Positions 17,708-25,955 of a stretch of DNA of 39,153 nucleotides are shown piece after piece. The notes beneath the pieces were generated by a model that saw nothing but the letters and a program-made list of their open reading frames with translations, searched no databases and was not told where the DNA came from. The DNA is from Ignavibacteriales bacterium UBA1304 (GTDB lineage Bacteria > Bacteroidota > Ignavibacteria > Ignavibacteriales > Ignavibacteriaceae): positions 1-39,153 of the forward strand of contig DBTY01000001.1 of NCBI GenBank assembly GCA_002307295.1, read 5' to 3'. The position numbers were made by a program, and so were the translations under genes. Each line of letters starts with the position of its first letter. Position 1 is the stretch's first letter.

Positions 17708-18388
17708 ATGGATTTCAATAAAATTAAAAAAGGCGTCATCATTTCCTGTCAGGCAGAAGGCGACGATCCGTTCAATTCGCCTGAAGGAGTTCTGCTTTTT
17801 GCTAAAGCCGCTATTATGGGCGGAGCTGTAGCAATAAGAACTGAAGGCTACGCTAAAACAAAAAAAATTGTAGAGAATGTTTCAGTCCCTGTTATTGGAC
17901 TTATCAAATCGTATTTTGAAGACGGCTTTGTAAAGATAACAGGCTTGTATAGCGATGTTGAAAAGCTCATTGAAACTAAATGCGATATAATAGCAATCGA
18001 CGGGACATTCAGACTCAGAGAAAATCTTTCCGGACCAGATTTTATATCCGAGGTTAAAAAGAAATACGGCTGCACAGTAATGGCAGATATTTCAACTTTT
18101 GCAGACGGCATAGCTTGTATTGCAGCTGGAGCTGATTGTCTTTCAACTACGTTAAGCGGATATACTCCAGAAACAAAAGATGTTTCGACAGATGAGCCAA
18201 ATTTTGCTTTGCTAAAACAACTTGCAAAAGCCTCAAACATCCCTGTTATTGCAGAAGGCCGAGTCAACACTCCCCCGCTTGCCGCTGAAATGATTAAAAA
18301 CGGCGCATGGTCTGTCGTAGTAGGCACTGCAATTACGCGCCCCCGCGTTGTTACTGGATGGTTTGTAGATTCAATTAAAAATATTTAA
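17708..18388 (+). CDS. nanE: N-acylglucosamine-6-phosphate 2-epimerase
   Basis: TIM-barrel enzyme interconverting N-acetylmannosamine-6-phosphate and N-acetylglucosamine-6-phosphate, 226 aa (normal length). The start ISCQAEGDDPFNSPE is the family's phosphate/substrate region. Lys67 in VIGLIKSYF and Glu183 in VIAEGRVNTP correspond to the catalytic lysine and glutamate. The second phosphate site is VVVGTAITRP. In most bacteria nanE accompanies nanA and nanK; here neither is found. The gene is tightly placed between the HyuA-like ATPase and the phosphohexomutase, and an AAGAAGAG site precedes its ATG. Confidence 0.93.
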   Translation: MDFNKIKKGVIISCQAEGDDPFNSPEGVLLFAKAAIMGGAVAIRTEGYAKTKKIVENVSVPVIGLIKSYFEDGFVKITGLYSDVEKLIETKCDIIAIDGTFRLRENLSGPDFISEVKKKYGCTVMADISTFADGIACIAAGADCLSTTLSGYTPETKDVSTDEPNFALLKQLAKASNIPVIAEGRVNTPPLAAEMIKNGAWSVVVGTAITRPRVVTGWFVDSIKNI

Positions 18389-18404
18389 CGCAGAGAGGTT
18401 AGTT

Positions 18405-19823
18405 ATTAATACTATAATTTTTGGAACTGACGGCTGGCGCGGACTTCTTGATTCTGAAATCAATATCGAATCAGTTAAAGAAGTCGCGCAGGCATTTTCA
18501 CTTTACCTGAAAAATAAATTCACAGAAAAAAAACAAATCAAAGTGGCTTTAGGTTATGACGGACGCAGGCTTTCAAAAGCATTTGCGCATGCATTTGCAC
18601 AGACTCTTTCGGGCAATCAATTTGAAGCCTATTTATCAAACGATATTACTACAACTCCCGCATTGTCGTTTTATGTAAAACATAAAGCTTTAAACGCTGG
18701 CGTTATGATAACTGCCAGCCATAATCCGCCAACATATAACGGAATAAAATTCAAAGCTGATTACGGCGGTCCTTTTTTAACCGAAGAAACAATTCTTGTA
18801 GAACAAAATCTATACAAACAAACTGTAGTTTCTGACGATAAAAAAGTTATCCTTGCCGATATAACGGCTGCATACGTAAATCAAATTGAATCTCTGATTA
18901 ATTTTGAAGCTATTTCAAAAGCTGGGATCAATGTGCTAGTCGATTCGATGTCTGGCGCCGGGCAAACAATTCTTGAAAATCTTTTGCGCAAGCACAATTG
19001 CTCCGCCGATACAATATTCGGCAAAGCTGATAATAATTTTTCTGGCAGACTTGCCGAGCCAATTGAAAAAAATCTTTTACCGCTTAGCTCCAAATTATCC
19101 GCCGATAAAATTTATTCAATTGGAGCCGCCACAGACGGAGACGCCGACAGACTTGGCGTAGTTATGGATAATGGTCAATGGTTAAGCGCGCAGGAAACAA
19201 TTTTGTATCTTACCGATTACATCGTGAACAAAAAAAATGTTCCAGGCCATGTTGTAAAAACTTCATCTGTTACTGATAAAATATTTCTTTTCCAAAGCGA
19301 ATCGCGCAAGGTGTTTGACGTACAAGTTGGCTTTAAATATATTTGCGAAAAAATGATTTCTGAAAATGTCGCTATAGGCTGCGAAGAAAGCGGCGGTTAC
19401 GGTTATAGCGTTCACATCCCGGAACGGGACGGAGTTTTTTCCGCTCTCCTAATGTGCGAAATGTTAGCTCTTTCCGGTTTTAATAAATTATCTGAGTTCG
19501 TCGATTCCAAACGGAAAGAATTTGGAGCTATATACTACGACAGAATTGATCATCCATATCATAAACCTGATAGAATTGAAAAACTTCCATCCCTCTATAA
19601 AAACAAACCTACTCATATAGGTAGTTTCGATATTGTTAAAATATCGCCATATTACAGTAGTCGAGGAATAATTAATGGTCTTAAGTTTTTCCTGAAAGAT
19701 AGTCCCCGCTGGTTGTTGCTTCGGTCTTCCGAAACTGAACCGATGATTAGGATTTACGCTGAAGGAAAAAATGACGACGAAGTTAAAGCGCTGTTACAGG
19801 CAGGGATTGATATAATCTCATAG
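18405..19823 (+). CDS. Alpha-D-phosphohexomutase (phosphoglucomutase/phosphomannomutase family), apparent ATT start
   Basis: Moves phosphate between C1 and C6 of a hexose or N-acetylhexosamine, 472 aa. The N-terminal domain opens with FGTDGWRG. The phosphoserine is Ser105 in TASHNPP, the Mg2+ loop is DGDADR at 244-249, the sugar-specificity loop is CEESGGYG (Glu327-Gly331), and the C-terminal phosphate site is RSSETEPMIRIY. EESGG favours gluco-configured sugars. The first ordinary start, GTG at 18543, would delete about 46 residues including TDGWRG. Upstream the frame has no ATG, GTG or TTG back to its stop, but AGAGAGG at 18392-18398 lies 6 nt before an ATT codon at 18405. In this locus it could convert GlcNAc-1-P from the GH94 enzyme to GlcNAc-6-P. 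Confidence 0.88.
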   Translation: MNTIIFGTDGWRGLLDSEINIESVKEVAQAFSLYLKNKFTEKKQIKVALGYDGRRLSKAFAHAFAQTLSGNQFEAYLSNDITTTPALSFYVKHKALNAGVMITASHNPPTYNGIKFKADYGGPFLTEETILVEQNLYKQTVVSDDKKVILADITAAYVNQIESLINFEAISKAGINVLVDSMSGAGQTILENLLRKHNCSADTIFGKADNNFSGRLAEPIEKNLLPLSSKLSADKIYSIGAATDGDADRLGVVMDNGQWLSAQETILYLTDYIVNKKNVPGHVVKTSSVTDKIFLFQSESRKVFDVQVGFKYICEKMISENVAIGCEESGGYGYSVHIPERDGVFSALLMCEMLALSGFNKLSEFVDSKRKEFGAIYYDRIDHPYHKPDRIEKLPSLYKNKPTHIGSFDIVKISPYYSSRGIINGLKFFLKDSPRWLLLRSSETEPMIRIYAEGKNDDEVKALLQAGIDIIS

Positions 19824-19897
19824 CGAACATTTTTTATTCTTCAGATTACTCTGTTTAATTTTATTTTAATTACTTACAAAATAATCACTGAATAAAT

Positions 19898-21274
19898 ATG
19901 CCCGATAAAATATTCGTAAATAAAACCGAAGCGTCTTTAGCTCTTAATTCTCTTTCAGATGAGTTCGCTGTAATAAAAAACCCCTCATACGTGCATCCTC
20001 CATTTGAGTTGTATCCGCTTGCGAAGAAAATTTTCGATCCTGCCGATAGTCTCGAAGCTGTCGTTATGGATATGGACGGCACTACTACGACTACGGAAGA
20101 AATTTGTATTCATTCTCTTGAATACATGATTCGTAAAATATCAGCCCGCATGGATAAAAAAAAATGGGCGGGATTAGATCACGCTAAAGATTATCCGCAT
20201 ATCATTGGCAATAGCACTACAAAACATGTAGAGTATCTCATCAACGCTTACAGCAGTTCAATCATCATTGACGAGCTAAGAAGCTCGTTTATTTTTGCCG
20301 CAATATGGACGCTCCTTATTGGGCAGGATGAAGGAAGAAAACATGACGTTACCGATAATATAATCAGCCTTGGTTGCAAAGATATACTCAACGAAAATAA
20401 ATTTAAGAAATTTTTGCTTAATGCGCCTTCCGACGACGAATTGAATATTTTCGTTAAGGCATGCATCGCAAAATACTCTCAGCATATTTCGTTTAATTCA
20501 TCTGAACAAATTGTCAGAGCCGCTATTGACATATACTATCAGCGTTACCATGAAATACTTTTTGGCATAACAAAAGGGAACTCAAACAAACTTGCAAAAG
20601 AACTTTTAGCCGATAAAACAAAACATCTTATAGAGCCTTTGCCTGGAGTTGGAATTTTCTTAGCTCTGATTAAAGGACTTCTTGGCGATGAAGCAGTTAA
20701 TCTTGCGGACTTGCTTATTAAGCAGTATTATCTTAAAAATCCAGCCGCTTCTGATAAATTCAACGTTACAGCCGTAAAGAAAAAACTTTTACGCCTCAGC
20801 CGTTTATTTCTGCGTTCCCCTCTTAAGGTCGCAGTAGTCACCTCGTCAATTCAATACGAAGCCGACATTGTGTTAACTGAAGTATTCAAAGTGCTGCAAA
20901 GCGAAATTAAAAAATGGGATATTTCACCGGAAAGAAAAAAAGTAATTCTTAAAAAATTTTCAGGATATAAAACATTTTACGATGGATTTGTTACCGCGAG
21001 CGAATCAAACGAAATCCGGTTAAAGCCTCACCGCGACCTTTATAGCATCGCGTTACATAAATTATCATTACAGCCTGATGCATTCCATAAAGTTATTGGT
21101 TTTGAAGACAGCGAAAGCGGAACAATTGCAATCCGCGCCGCTGGTATTGGCAGATGCGTAGCGGTTCCTTTTGCACAGACTTCCGGACACAACCTTGATG
21201 CGGCCGCTTTTAATGCGCCTGGAGGTTTGGCGGAAATTGTTCTAAAACATAATTTATTTGTAAAATTTAGCTAA
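19898..21274 (+). CDS. HAD-superfamily phosphatase/phosphomutase-like protein
   Basis: A 458-aa haloacid-dehalogenase-fold protein. Motif I is VVMDMDGTTTTTEE with nucleophile Asp58 and general acid Asp60. Motif II is probably AVVTSSIQYEAD. Lys in RLKPHRDLY could be motif III, and motif IV is GFEDSESGTIAI with Asp404. The order and the late GFEDSESG resemble beta-phosphoglucomutase-like enzymes (subfamily I), but a very long helical cap (about residues 75-300) makes it twice the usual size. About 55 residues precede motif I. It lies between the mutase and GH38 genes (15 bp from GH38), so dephosphorylation or isomerisation of a sugar phosphate is likely. The substrate is unknown. Confidence 0.8.
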   Translation: MPDKIFVNKTEASLALNSLSDEFAVIKNPSYVHPPFELYPLAKKIFDPADSLEAVVMDMDGTTTTTEEICIHSLEYMIRKISARMDKKKWAGLDHAKDYPHIIGNSTTKHVEYLINAYSSSIIIDELRSSFIFAAIWTLLIGQDEGRKHDVTDNIISLGCKDILNENKFKKFLLNAPSDDELNIFVKACIAKYSQHISFNSSEQIVRAAIDIYYQRYHEILFGITKGNSNKLAKELLADKTKHLIEPLPGVGIFLALIKGLLGDEAVNLADLLIKQYYLKNPAASDKFNVTAVKKKLLRLSRLFLRSPLKVAVVTSSIQYEADIVLTEVFKVLQSEIKKWDISPERKKVILKKFSGYKTFYDGFVTASESNEIRLKPHRDLYSIALHKLSLQPDAFHKVIGFEDSESGTIAIRAAGIGRCVAVPFAQTSGHNLDAAAFNAPGGLAEIVLKHNLFVKFS

Positions 21275-21289
21275 GAGAATAAAGAGAAA

Positions 21290-24067
21290 ATGTTAAAAGA
21301 TAAAATATTTCACGTAATTTCTAATACTCACTGGGATAGAGAATGGCGCTTTCCGTATCAGCGCAACAGACAAATGCTTGTAGAAATGATTGACAATGTT
21401 CTTGCTATACTAGAAACCGAACCTGATTATAGGGCTTTTCACTTAGATAGCCAGTCTGTTGTTCTTACTGATTATCTTGAAATTCGTCCTGACAAAAAAG
21501 ATACGATTAAAAAATTTGTAGAAGCTAAACGGCTTTTTATAGGTCCCTGGTTTATTCTGCCTGATGAATTTTTAGTAGGCGGAGAAAATCTTATCCGTAA
21601 TCTTCTGCTCGGTCATAAAATATGTTCAGAGTTTGGCGGCGTAAGCAAAGTTGGCTACTCCCCTTTTTCATGGGGTCAAATTTCTCAGCTCCCGCAATTA
21701 TACAAAGAGTTTGGGATAGACGTAATAATGTTTTACCGCGGAGTGAATTCGCTAGACAGCAAAAAAGCCGAGTTTTTATGGGAAGGGGCTGACGGAACTC
21801 GCTCTATAACATCTCGCTTTTCAACAATGCCAAGATATAATTTTTATTTTTATATTTATCGCCCGGCAGTTCACAATGAAGGCTTTGCCGACGTTGAACA
21901 AAAATGGATAAGCGGAGGAACTCCATTTCACTTTGCTGATAATGAAATGAGCGCTGAAGATTATTTTATAATAAATCCAGTCGATAGCTATTACAAAAAC
22001 AATATTAAGCCGCAAACAAACAAAATTATTGCCGACCAGGCAGGCGACTTTACAACTCCAAATGTTATCTGGATGGAAGGACATGATTCAAGCGGCCCAA
22101 ACGCCAAGACTGTTAGAATTATCAATGATATTAAAAAGCTTTTACCAGATGTAAACGTAGTCCATAGTACGCTTGAAGATTATTCAAACGCCCTTAAAGA
22201 AAGCGTTAACATTGACGAACTTACTCTTGTAAACGGCGAACGCCGCAGCGCCCAATATGATTTACGAAGCGGTAATTTATATGGATATGTTACTTCCTCA
22301 AGAATGTATTTGAAACTTAAAAATTTTGAAGCTGAAAAATGGCTGCAATTTTATGCCGAAAGTTTCAATTCTGTTTCCGGACTTTTAGGCTCGGATATAA
22401 ACGACGAATATTTGAACGTCGCATGGAATTACTTAATTCAAAATTCTGCTCACGATTCCATCGGCGGCTGTAGTCTAGATGAAGTTCATGAAGACATGAT
22501 GAGCAGATACAAACAGGCCATTGAAATTTCTAAAGGAGTATTTGCCCGCGCATGCAAAAACATTGCATTGAATATCAACACCAAAAATCTTGCTAAGTAT
22601 AAAACTTATTCAGAACCCGGTATTTTTATAGTCGTAATAAATCCGAATTTTTACGAACGTAATGAAATAGTTAAAGCATTTATTGACGTTCCAGCAGATC
22701 TAGATAAAAAAGGTTTTGAGATTATAGACTATAACGGCAATAGATTAAATTACCAGATAACTAGTAAAAATGACGTTGAACCAGTTCTAGAGCAGCTTAT
22801 CGACCGTCCGATGTTTTACAAAATGAAACGCTATGAATGTTATATTGAGCTAAATAACATACCTCAATTTGGTTATGAAACTCTGCTTATTAATCCGGCT
22901 AAATCGGTTAAACAAGCGTCAGGTAAAAAGTTAGCAAAAGTATCGAATGAGTTGCCTGTTATCGAAAATGATTTTATAAAAATTCATATTAACAAAAATG
23001 GCTCATTAAACGTTGCAGATAAGATAAATAAAACCAAGTATAGCGATATCGCTTATTTTTATGACGAGGGAGAAGAAGGACATGCATGGGTTCATACGCC
23101 GGTTAAGCCTTTCTACAATACTCTGAAAGAAAAACCCGAAATAACAATTATTGAAAACGGAATTCTTGACGCTAAAATATCAATTAAGCATAAATTAAAA
23201 GTTCCTGCTAATTCTTCAGAAAGAAAAACAAAGCGCGGAGAAAAAGTAAAACTCTCAATTGAGCTTATTGTTTCATTATCAAAAAACTCAACGCGTATTG
23301 ATTTTGAAATTATCACAAACAACAAAGCTGAAGATCACCGTTTAAGAGTTATGTTCCCTACTGATATCGAAGCAAGCTCTTCACATGCTGAAGGACAATT
23401 TGACGTTGTGGAACGAAGCTTAGATAGACCTGATACTGCTGATTGGGTTGAACAGCCAATGTACGATTACCCACTTCATAATTTTGTAGACCTTACAGAT
23501 GGAACTAAAGGCGCGGCAGTTTTAGTTAGCGGACTAAAAGAATACGAAGTCCTAAATGACGGCAAAAATACAATAGCGCTTACGCTATTCCGCGCATTTA
23601 ATTATGTAATTCAACCAAGTTCAAAAGAAGACTATTCATTTCAGAAAGGTTCTCAATGCCTTGGCAAACAGAGCTGTAAAATCGCTTTTTATCCTCATAA
23701 AGGAAATTGGAACAAAGGAGAAGTTTACAAGGAAGCTCTTAATTTTAATAATGAAATCAGATTATTCCAAATTGGAGAATCAAAAGGCAAACTTTCAGCA
23801 GCTTCATCTTTCATCAAAATAGAGCCTGAAGAATTAATATTTAGCTGTTTCAAAAAATCAGCGGACAATAGTTCATTTATTTTAAGAATTTATAATCCTA
23901 CAAACGATGAAATTTCCGGAAAAATAACGACTGCATTTGCTATCAAAACTATTAAATCAGTCACACTTGAAGAAATTGACGTTAAAAATATAAAACCAAA
24001 AGATAAAAACAGTTTTATGGTTACCGTCGGTAAGAAAAAAATTTCAACTTATAAAATTACATTTTAA
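21290..24067 (+). CDS. GH38-family alpha-mannosidase-like protein lacking the canonical nucleophile
   Basis: A 925-aa protein with GH38 architecture: the catalytic (beta/alpha) barrel starts at ISNTHWDREW, with putative zinc ligands His14 and Asp16. The general acid Asp266 is in MEGHDSSG, and the last zinc ligand His388 is in NSAHDSIGGC. A three-helix bundle and C-terminal beta domains follow. The family's nucleophile sits in a motif like GYLPDSFG; here the aligned segment is GYSPFSWGQ, with Phe126 in place of the aspartate. Other active-site motifs are intact. There is no signal peptide, so it is cytoplasmic like MngB. It ends the permease-HyuA-NanE-mutase-HAD operon and is followed by a hairpin. 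It may act on mannose-containing oligosaccharides by altered chemistry, or only bind them. Confidence 0.85.
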   Translation: MLKDKIFHVISNTHWDREWRFPYQRNRQMLVEMIDNVLAILETEPDYRAFHLDSQSVVLTDYLEIRPDKKDTIKKFVEAKRLFIGPWFILPDEFLVGGENLIRNLLLGHKICSEFGGVSKVGYSPFSWGQISQLPQLYKEFGIDVIMFYRGVNSLDSKKAEFLWEGADGTRSITSRFSTMPRYNFYFYIYRPAVHNEGFADVEQKWISGGTPFHFADNEMSAEDYFIINPVDSYYKNNIKPQTNKIIADQAGDFTTPNVIWMEGHDSSGPNAKTVRIINDIKKLLPDVNVVHSTLEDYSNALKESVNIDELTLVNGERRSAQYDLRSGNLYGYVTSSRMYLKLKNFEAEKWLQFYAESFNSVSGLLGSDINDEYLNVAWNYLIQNSAHDSIGGCSLDEVHEDMMSRYKQAIEISKGVFARACKNIALNINTKNLAKYKTYSEPGIFIVVINPNFYERNEIVKAFIDVPADLDKKGFEIIDYNGNRLNYQITSKNDVEPVLEQLIDRPMFYKMKRYECYIELNNIPQFGYETLLINPAKSVKQASGKKLAKVSNELPVIENDFIKIHINKNGSLNVADKINKTKYSDIAYFYDEGEEGHAWVHTPVKPFYNTLKEKPEITIIENGILDAKISIKHKLKVPANSSERKTKRGEKVKLSIELIVSLSKNSTRIDFEIITNNKAEDHRLRVMFPTDIEASSSHAEGQFDVVERSLDRPDTADWVEQPMYDYPLHNFVDLTDGTKGAAVLVSGLKEYEVLNDGKNTIALTLFRAFNYVIQPSSKEDYSFQKGSQCLGKQSCKIAFYPHKGNWNKGEVYKEALNFNNEIRLFQIGESKGKLSAASSFIKIEPEELIFSCFKKSADNSSFILRIYNPTNDEISGKITTAFAIKTIKSVTLEEIDVKNIKPKDKNSFMVTVGKKKISTYKITF

Positions 24068-24070
24068 AAT

Positions 24071-24105
24071 TAAAACGGCAGATGCGCTATAAAACGCATC
24101 TGCCG
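24071..24105 (-). terminator. Intrinsic terminator between GH38 and the lipoprotein gene
   Basis: CGGCAGATGCG (24076-24086) and CGCATCTGCCG (24095-24105) form a perfect 11-bp stem with an 8-nt loop. Read leftward, the stem is followed by TTTTAATTTT, giving a rho-independent terminator for the minus-strand lipoprotein/barrel pair. Rightward, the stem lacks a good T tract but may still limit read-through from the GH38 operon. Confidence 0.85.
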
Positions 24106-24127
24106 AATATCAAAAGATTTGTTATTC

Positions 24128-24676
24128 TTAGGTGTTCACTTCTAAAGTTAAAGCCACGTCATAATGCCCTATTATTGTATATGAAGTAGTATAACCGGAA
24201 AGGTTTTTAACTTCAACCGTCCCGGTAAAAATTTTACTTCCTGCGTTTAGCTGCGTATTAAGAACAGCTTTTTCCGCATCAGTTAACTGAAGGTTAAACT
24301 TATTAGCGTCGCCAATAAATTCGTACGGTTTAACTGACGTGAAAGTTTTAGAAAATATAACCTGTCCCGAAGCGTTGCTAAGGCTTACGACAATATCGCC
24401 TTGAAGCGTGGAAGGATAAACAGAATCCGCAGTAAAAGTTCCAGCCGCAAAAGTGATGCTTTTTATTTTATCTTTATAACTCTGATAAATAGAAGAGTTA
24501 TCTAAGTTAATTGTGCCAGCCGCCGAAGCAGAACTTTGATTGCTTGTAATGTTTACTTTTGAAGAAATAGGAACGTTTTGTATAAGCGTATTAAAAGCGT
24601 CAGTTATACATCCGTTAAATAACAATGCCGAAAAAAGAGCCGTTACAAATCCAGTCATCAAAATATTTTTTTTCAT
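24128..24676 (-). CDS. Putative lipoprotein of unknown function
   Basis: A 182-aa exported protein. A basic start (MKKN), hydrophobic stretch and LFNGC lipobox (Cys23) mark a lipoprotein. The mature part is rich in Ser, Thr, Asn and alternating beta-strand patterns, including SITFAAGTFTADS, GDIVVSLSNASGQ and TGTVEVKNLSGYTTSYTIIGHYDVALTLEV. This suggests an immunoglobulin- or LEA-like beta sandwich. I recognise no enzyme motif. It starts 16 bp downstream of the DUF6588-like barrel gene and is transcribed with it, so the two may act together at the outer membrane. A leftward terminator follows. Confidence 0.7.
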   Translation of the reverse strand: MKKNILMTGFVTALFSALLFNGCITDAFNTLIQNVPISSKVNITSNQSSASAAGTINLDNSSIYQSYKDKIKSITFAAGTFTADSVYPSTLQGDIVVSLSNASGQVIFSKTFTSVKPYEFIGDANKFNLQLTDAEKAVLNTQLNAGSKIFTGTVEVKNLSGYTTSYTIIGHYDVALTLEVNT

Positions 24677-24691
24677 TTTTTATCTCCTACG

Positions 24692-25582
24692 TTATATGCC
24701 AAAAGTTAAACCGCTTACTAATGTAGATTGCGATCCAACGCTATAATCTACATTAATCGACAAAAAGGAAAGTTTTAAAACTCCTCCTATAGTCATTCTT
24801 ACTTTATTATCGCCGTTAACATTAGCGGTGATATTATAATCTTCTCTTAAAGCGGGATCTCCGCTTTGAGAATCGCCCTTGATTTTATAGTTCAAATCTA
24901 ATTTAGTATGCTCAAACTGCAAACCGCCATAAGCGGTAACAATTCCAAAAGTTTTGCTTACCTCAACATTAAACGCTGTATTTTTAATGTCGGCAAGATC
25001 TTTAACGGAAAGAGAATTATATAAAAACTGAACTGCTATATCTACAGGCAAAAGAATAAAATACTGACTGACGTTATGTTTTATACCAAAACCAAAAAAA
25101 TCAATATTCGTTTCGCCGATATTAATTTTAGGAACATATCGTATCATTGCTTCCGTTCCTAATAAGCTTAGCGTAGCCTGAGGGAATATCATTGGAATAA
25201 CCGACTCGCCAATACCTCCCGGATAAGTAATATATCCGTTAGGTCCAGAATAAATAGCGCCGCCGTCCTTAGGTCCATATATCGTTGCTGTTTTTTTATC
25301 AGCAGTATATCCTGCCGGCAAAGTAGGCGTAAATGTTTTTTGGTCGTCCGGAACTATAATAACCATACCTCTTAGTCCAATAGAAAAGCCAAATAAACTC
25401 GGAATTGCAGCCGTAGTAAACCCTCCTGAATTTAATGCGGTTCCAACTGAAGTTGCTAAAGGTTTTGCAAACTTGCCAACCTCTGTAGAGTTCAAATAGC
25501 TAAAGCGGTCTTTCACTTGAGCAGAACTAAATGACACAAGCAAAAAAGAAAAAATAAACACATATGGAATCATTTTCTTCAT
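24692..25582 (-). CDS. DUF6588-like outer-membrane beta-barrel protein
   Basis: A 296-aa exported protein, taking the ATG at 25582, which has AAGGAG 6 nt upstream; longer in-frame starts at 25597 and 25648 lack such a site. A Sec signal peptide (MKKMIPYVFIFSFLLVSFSSAQ) is cleaved after about Ala-Gln. The mature protein alternates polar and hydrophobic residues in strands such as INIGETNIDFFGFGIKHNV, AVQFLYNSL, GIVTAYGGLQFEHTKLDLNY and VRMTIGGVLKLSFLSINVDYSV. It ends in an aromatic/hydrophobic TFGI, as outer-membrane barrels do. The layout resembles DUF6588 proteins of Bacteroidota, whose function is unknown. It forms an operon with the lipoprotein gene. Confidence 0.72.
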   Translation of the reverse strand: MKKMIPYVFIFSFLLVSFSSAQVKDRFSYLNSTEVGKFAKPLATSVGTALNSGGFTTAAIPSLFGFSIGLRGMVIIVPDDQKTFTPTLPAGYTADKKTATIYGPKDGGAIYSGPNGYITYPGGIGESVIPMIFPQATLSLLGTEAMIRYVPKINIGETNIDFFGFGIKHNVSQYFILLPVDIAVQFLYNSLSVKDLADIKNTAFNVEVSKTFGIVTAYGGLQFEHTKLDLNYKIKGDSQSGDPALREDYNITANVNGDNKVRMTIGGVLKLSFLSINVDYSVGSQSTLVSGLTFGI

Positions 25583-25955
25583 AAGAAGCTCCTTCATTAA
25601 ATTTATTGTTCTTATTAATAATGACTTTGGATAATTACTAAAATACAAAGCAATAAACTATGATTTATATCACAAATCCATTTTTGATGAATTTGTTTGG
25701 TTATTAACTCATAACTCAAATAAGAGCTATTTATTTCAAATATTATTGCAGTTTTTATCAGCTGCAGGACAAAAAAATATTATAATAATTTAACTGCAAT
25801 CTACTAAATCATGTAGTATTTTTAAAAATATAATATTAGTATTTTATTTACTTAAAATATTAATATTATGGCATATAGTAAATAATATTCTTTACTAAAG
25901 TAAAGTAGATATAAACTGAAATAAATCAAAAAAACAATCGCGAGAAAATGAAATT
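25583..25955. promoter_or_regulatory. Divergent control region between barrel and GH94 operons
   Basis: This 373-bp, very AT-rich region separates divergent transcripts. It contains a 16-bp palindrome, CTTTACT-AA-AGTAAAG (25890-25905), centred about 58 bp before the GH94 ATG and suited to a dimeric regulator. It also contains a 9-bp inverted repeat, ATTGCAGTT (25745-25753) with AACTGCAAT (25792-25800). No protein-coding frame is seen. Promoter elements cannot be placed confidently. Confidence 0.45.
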
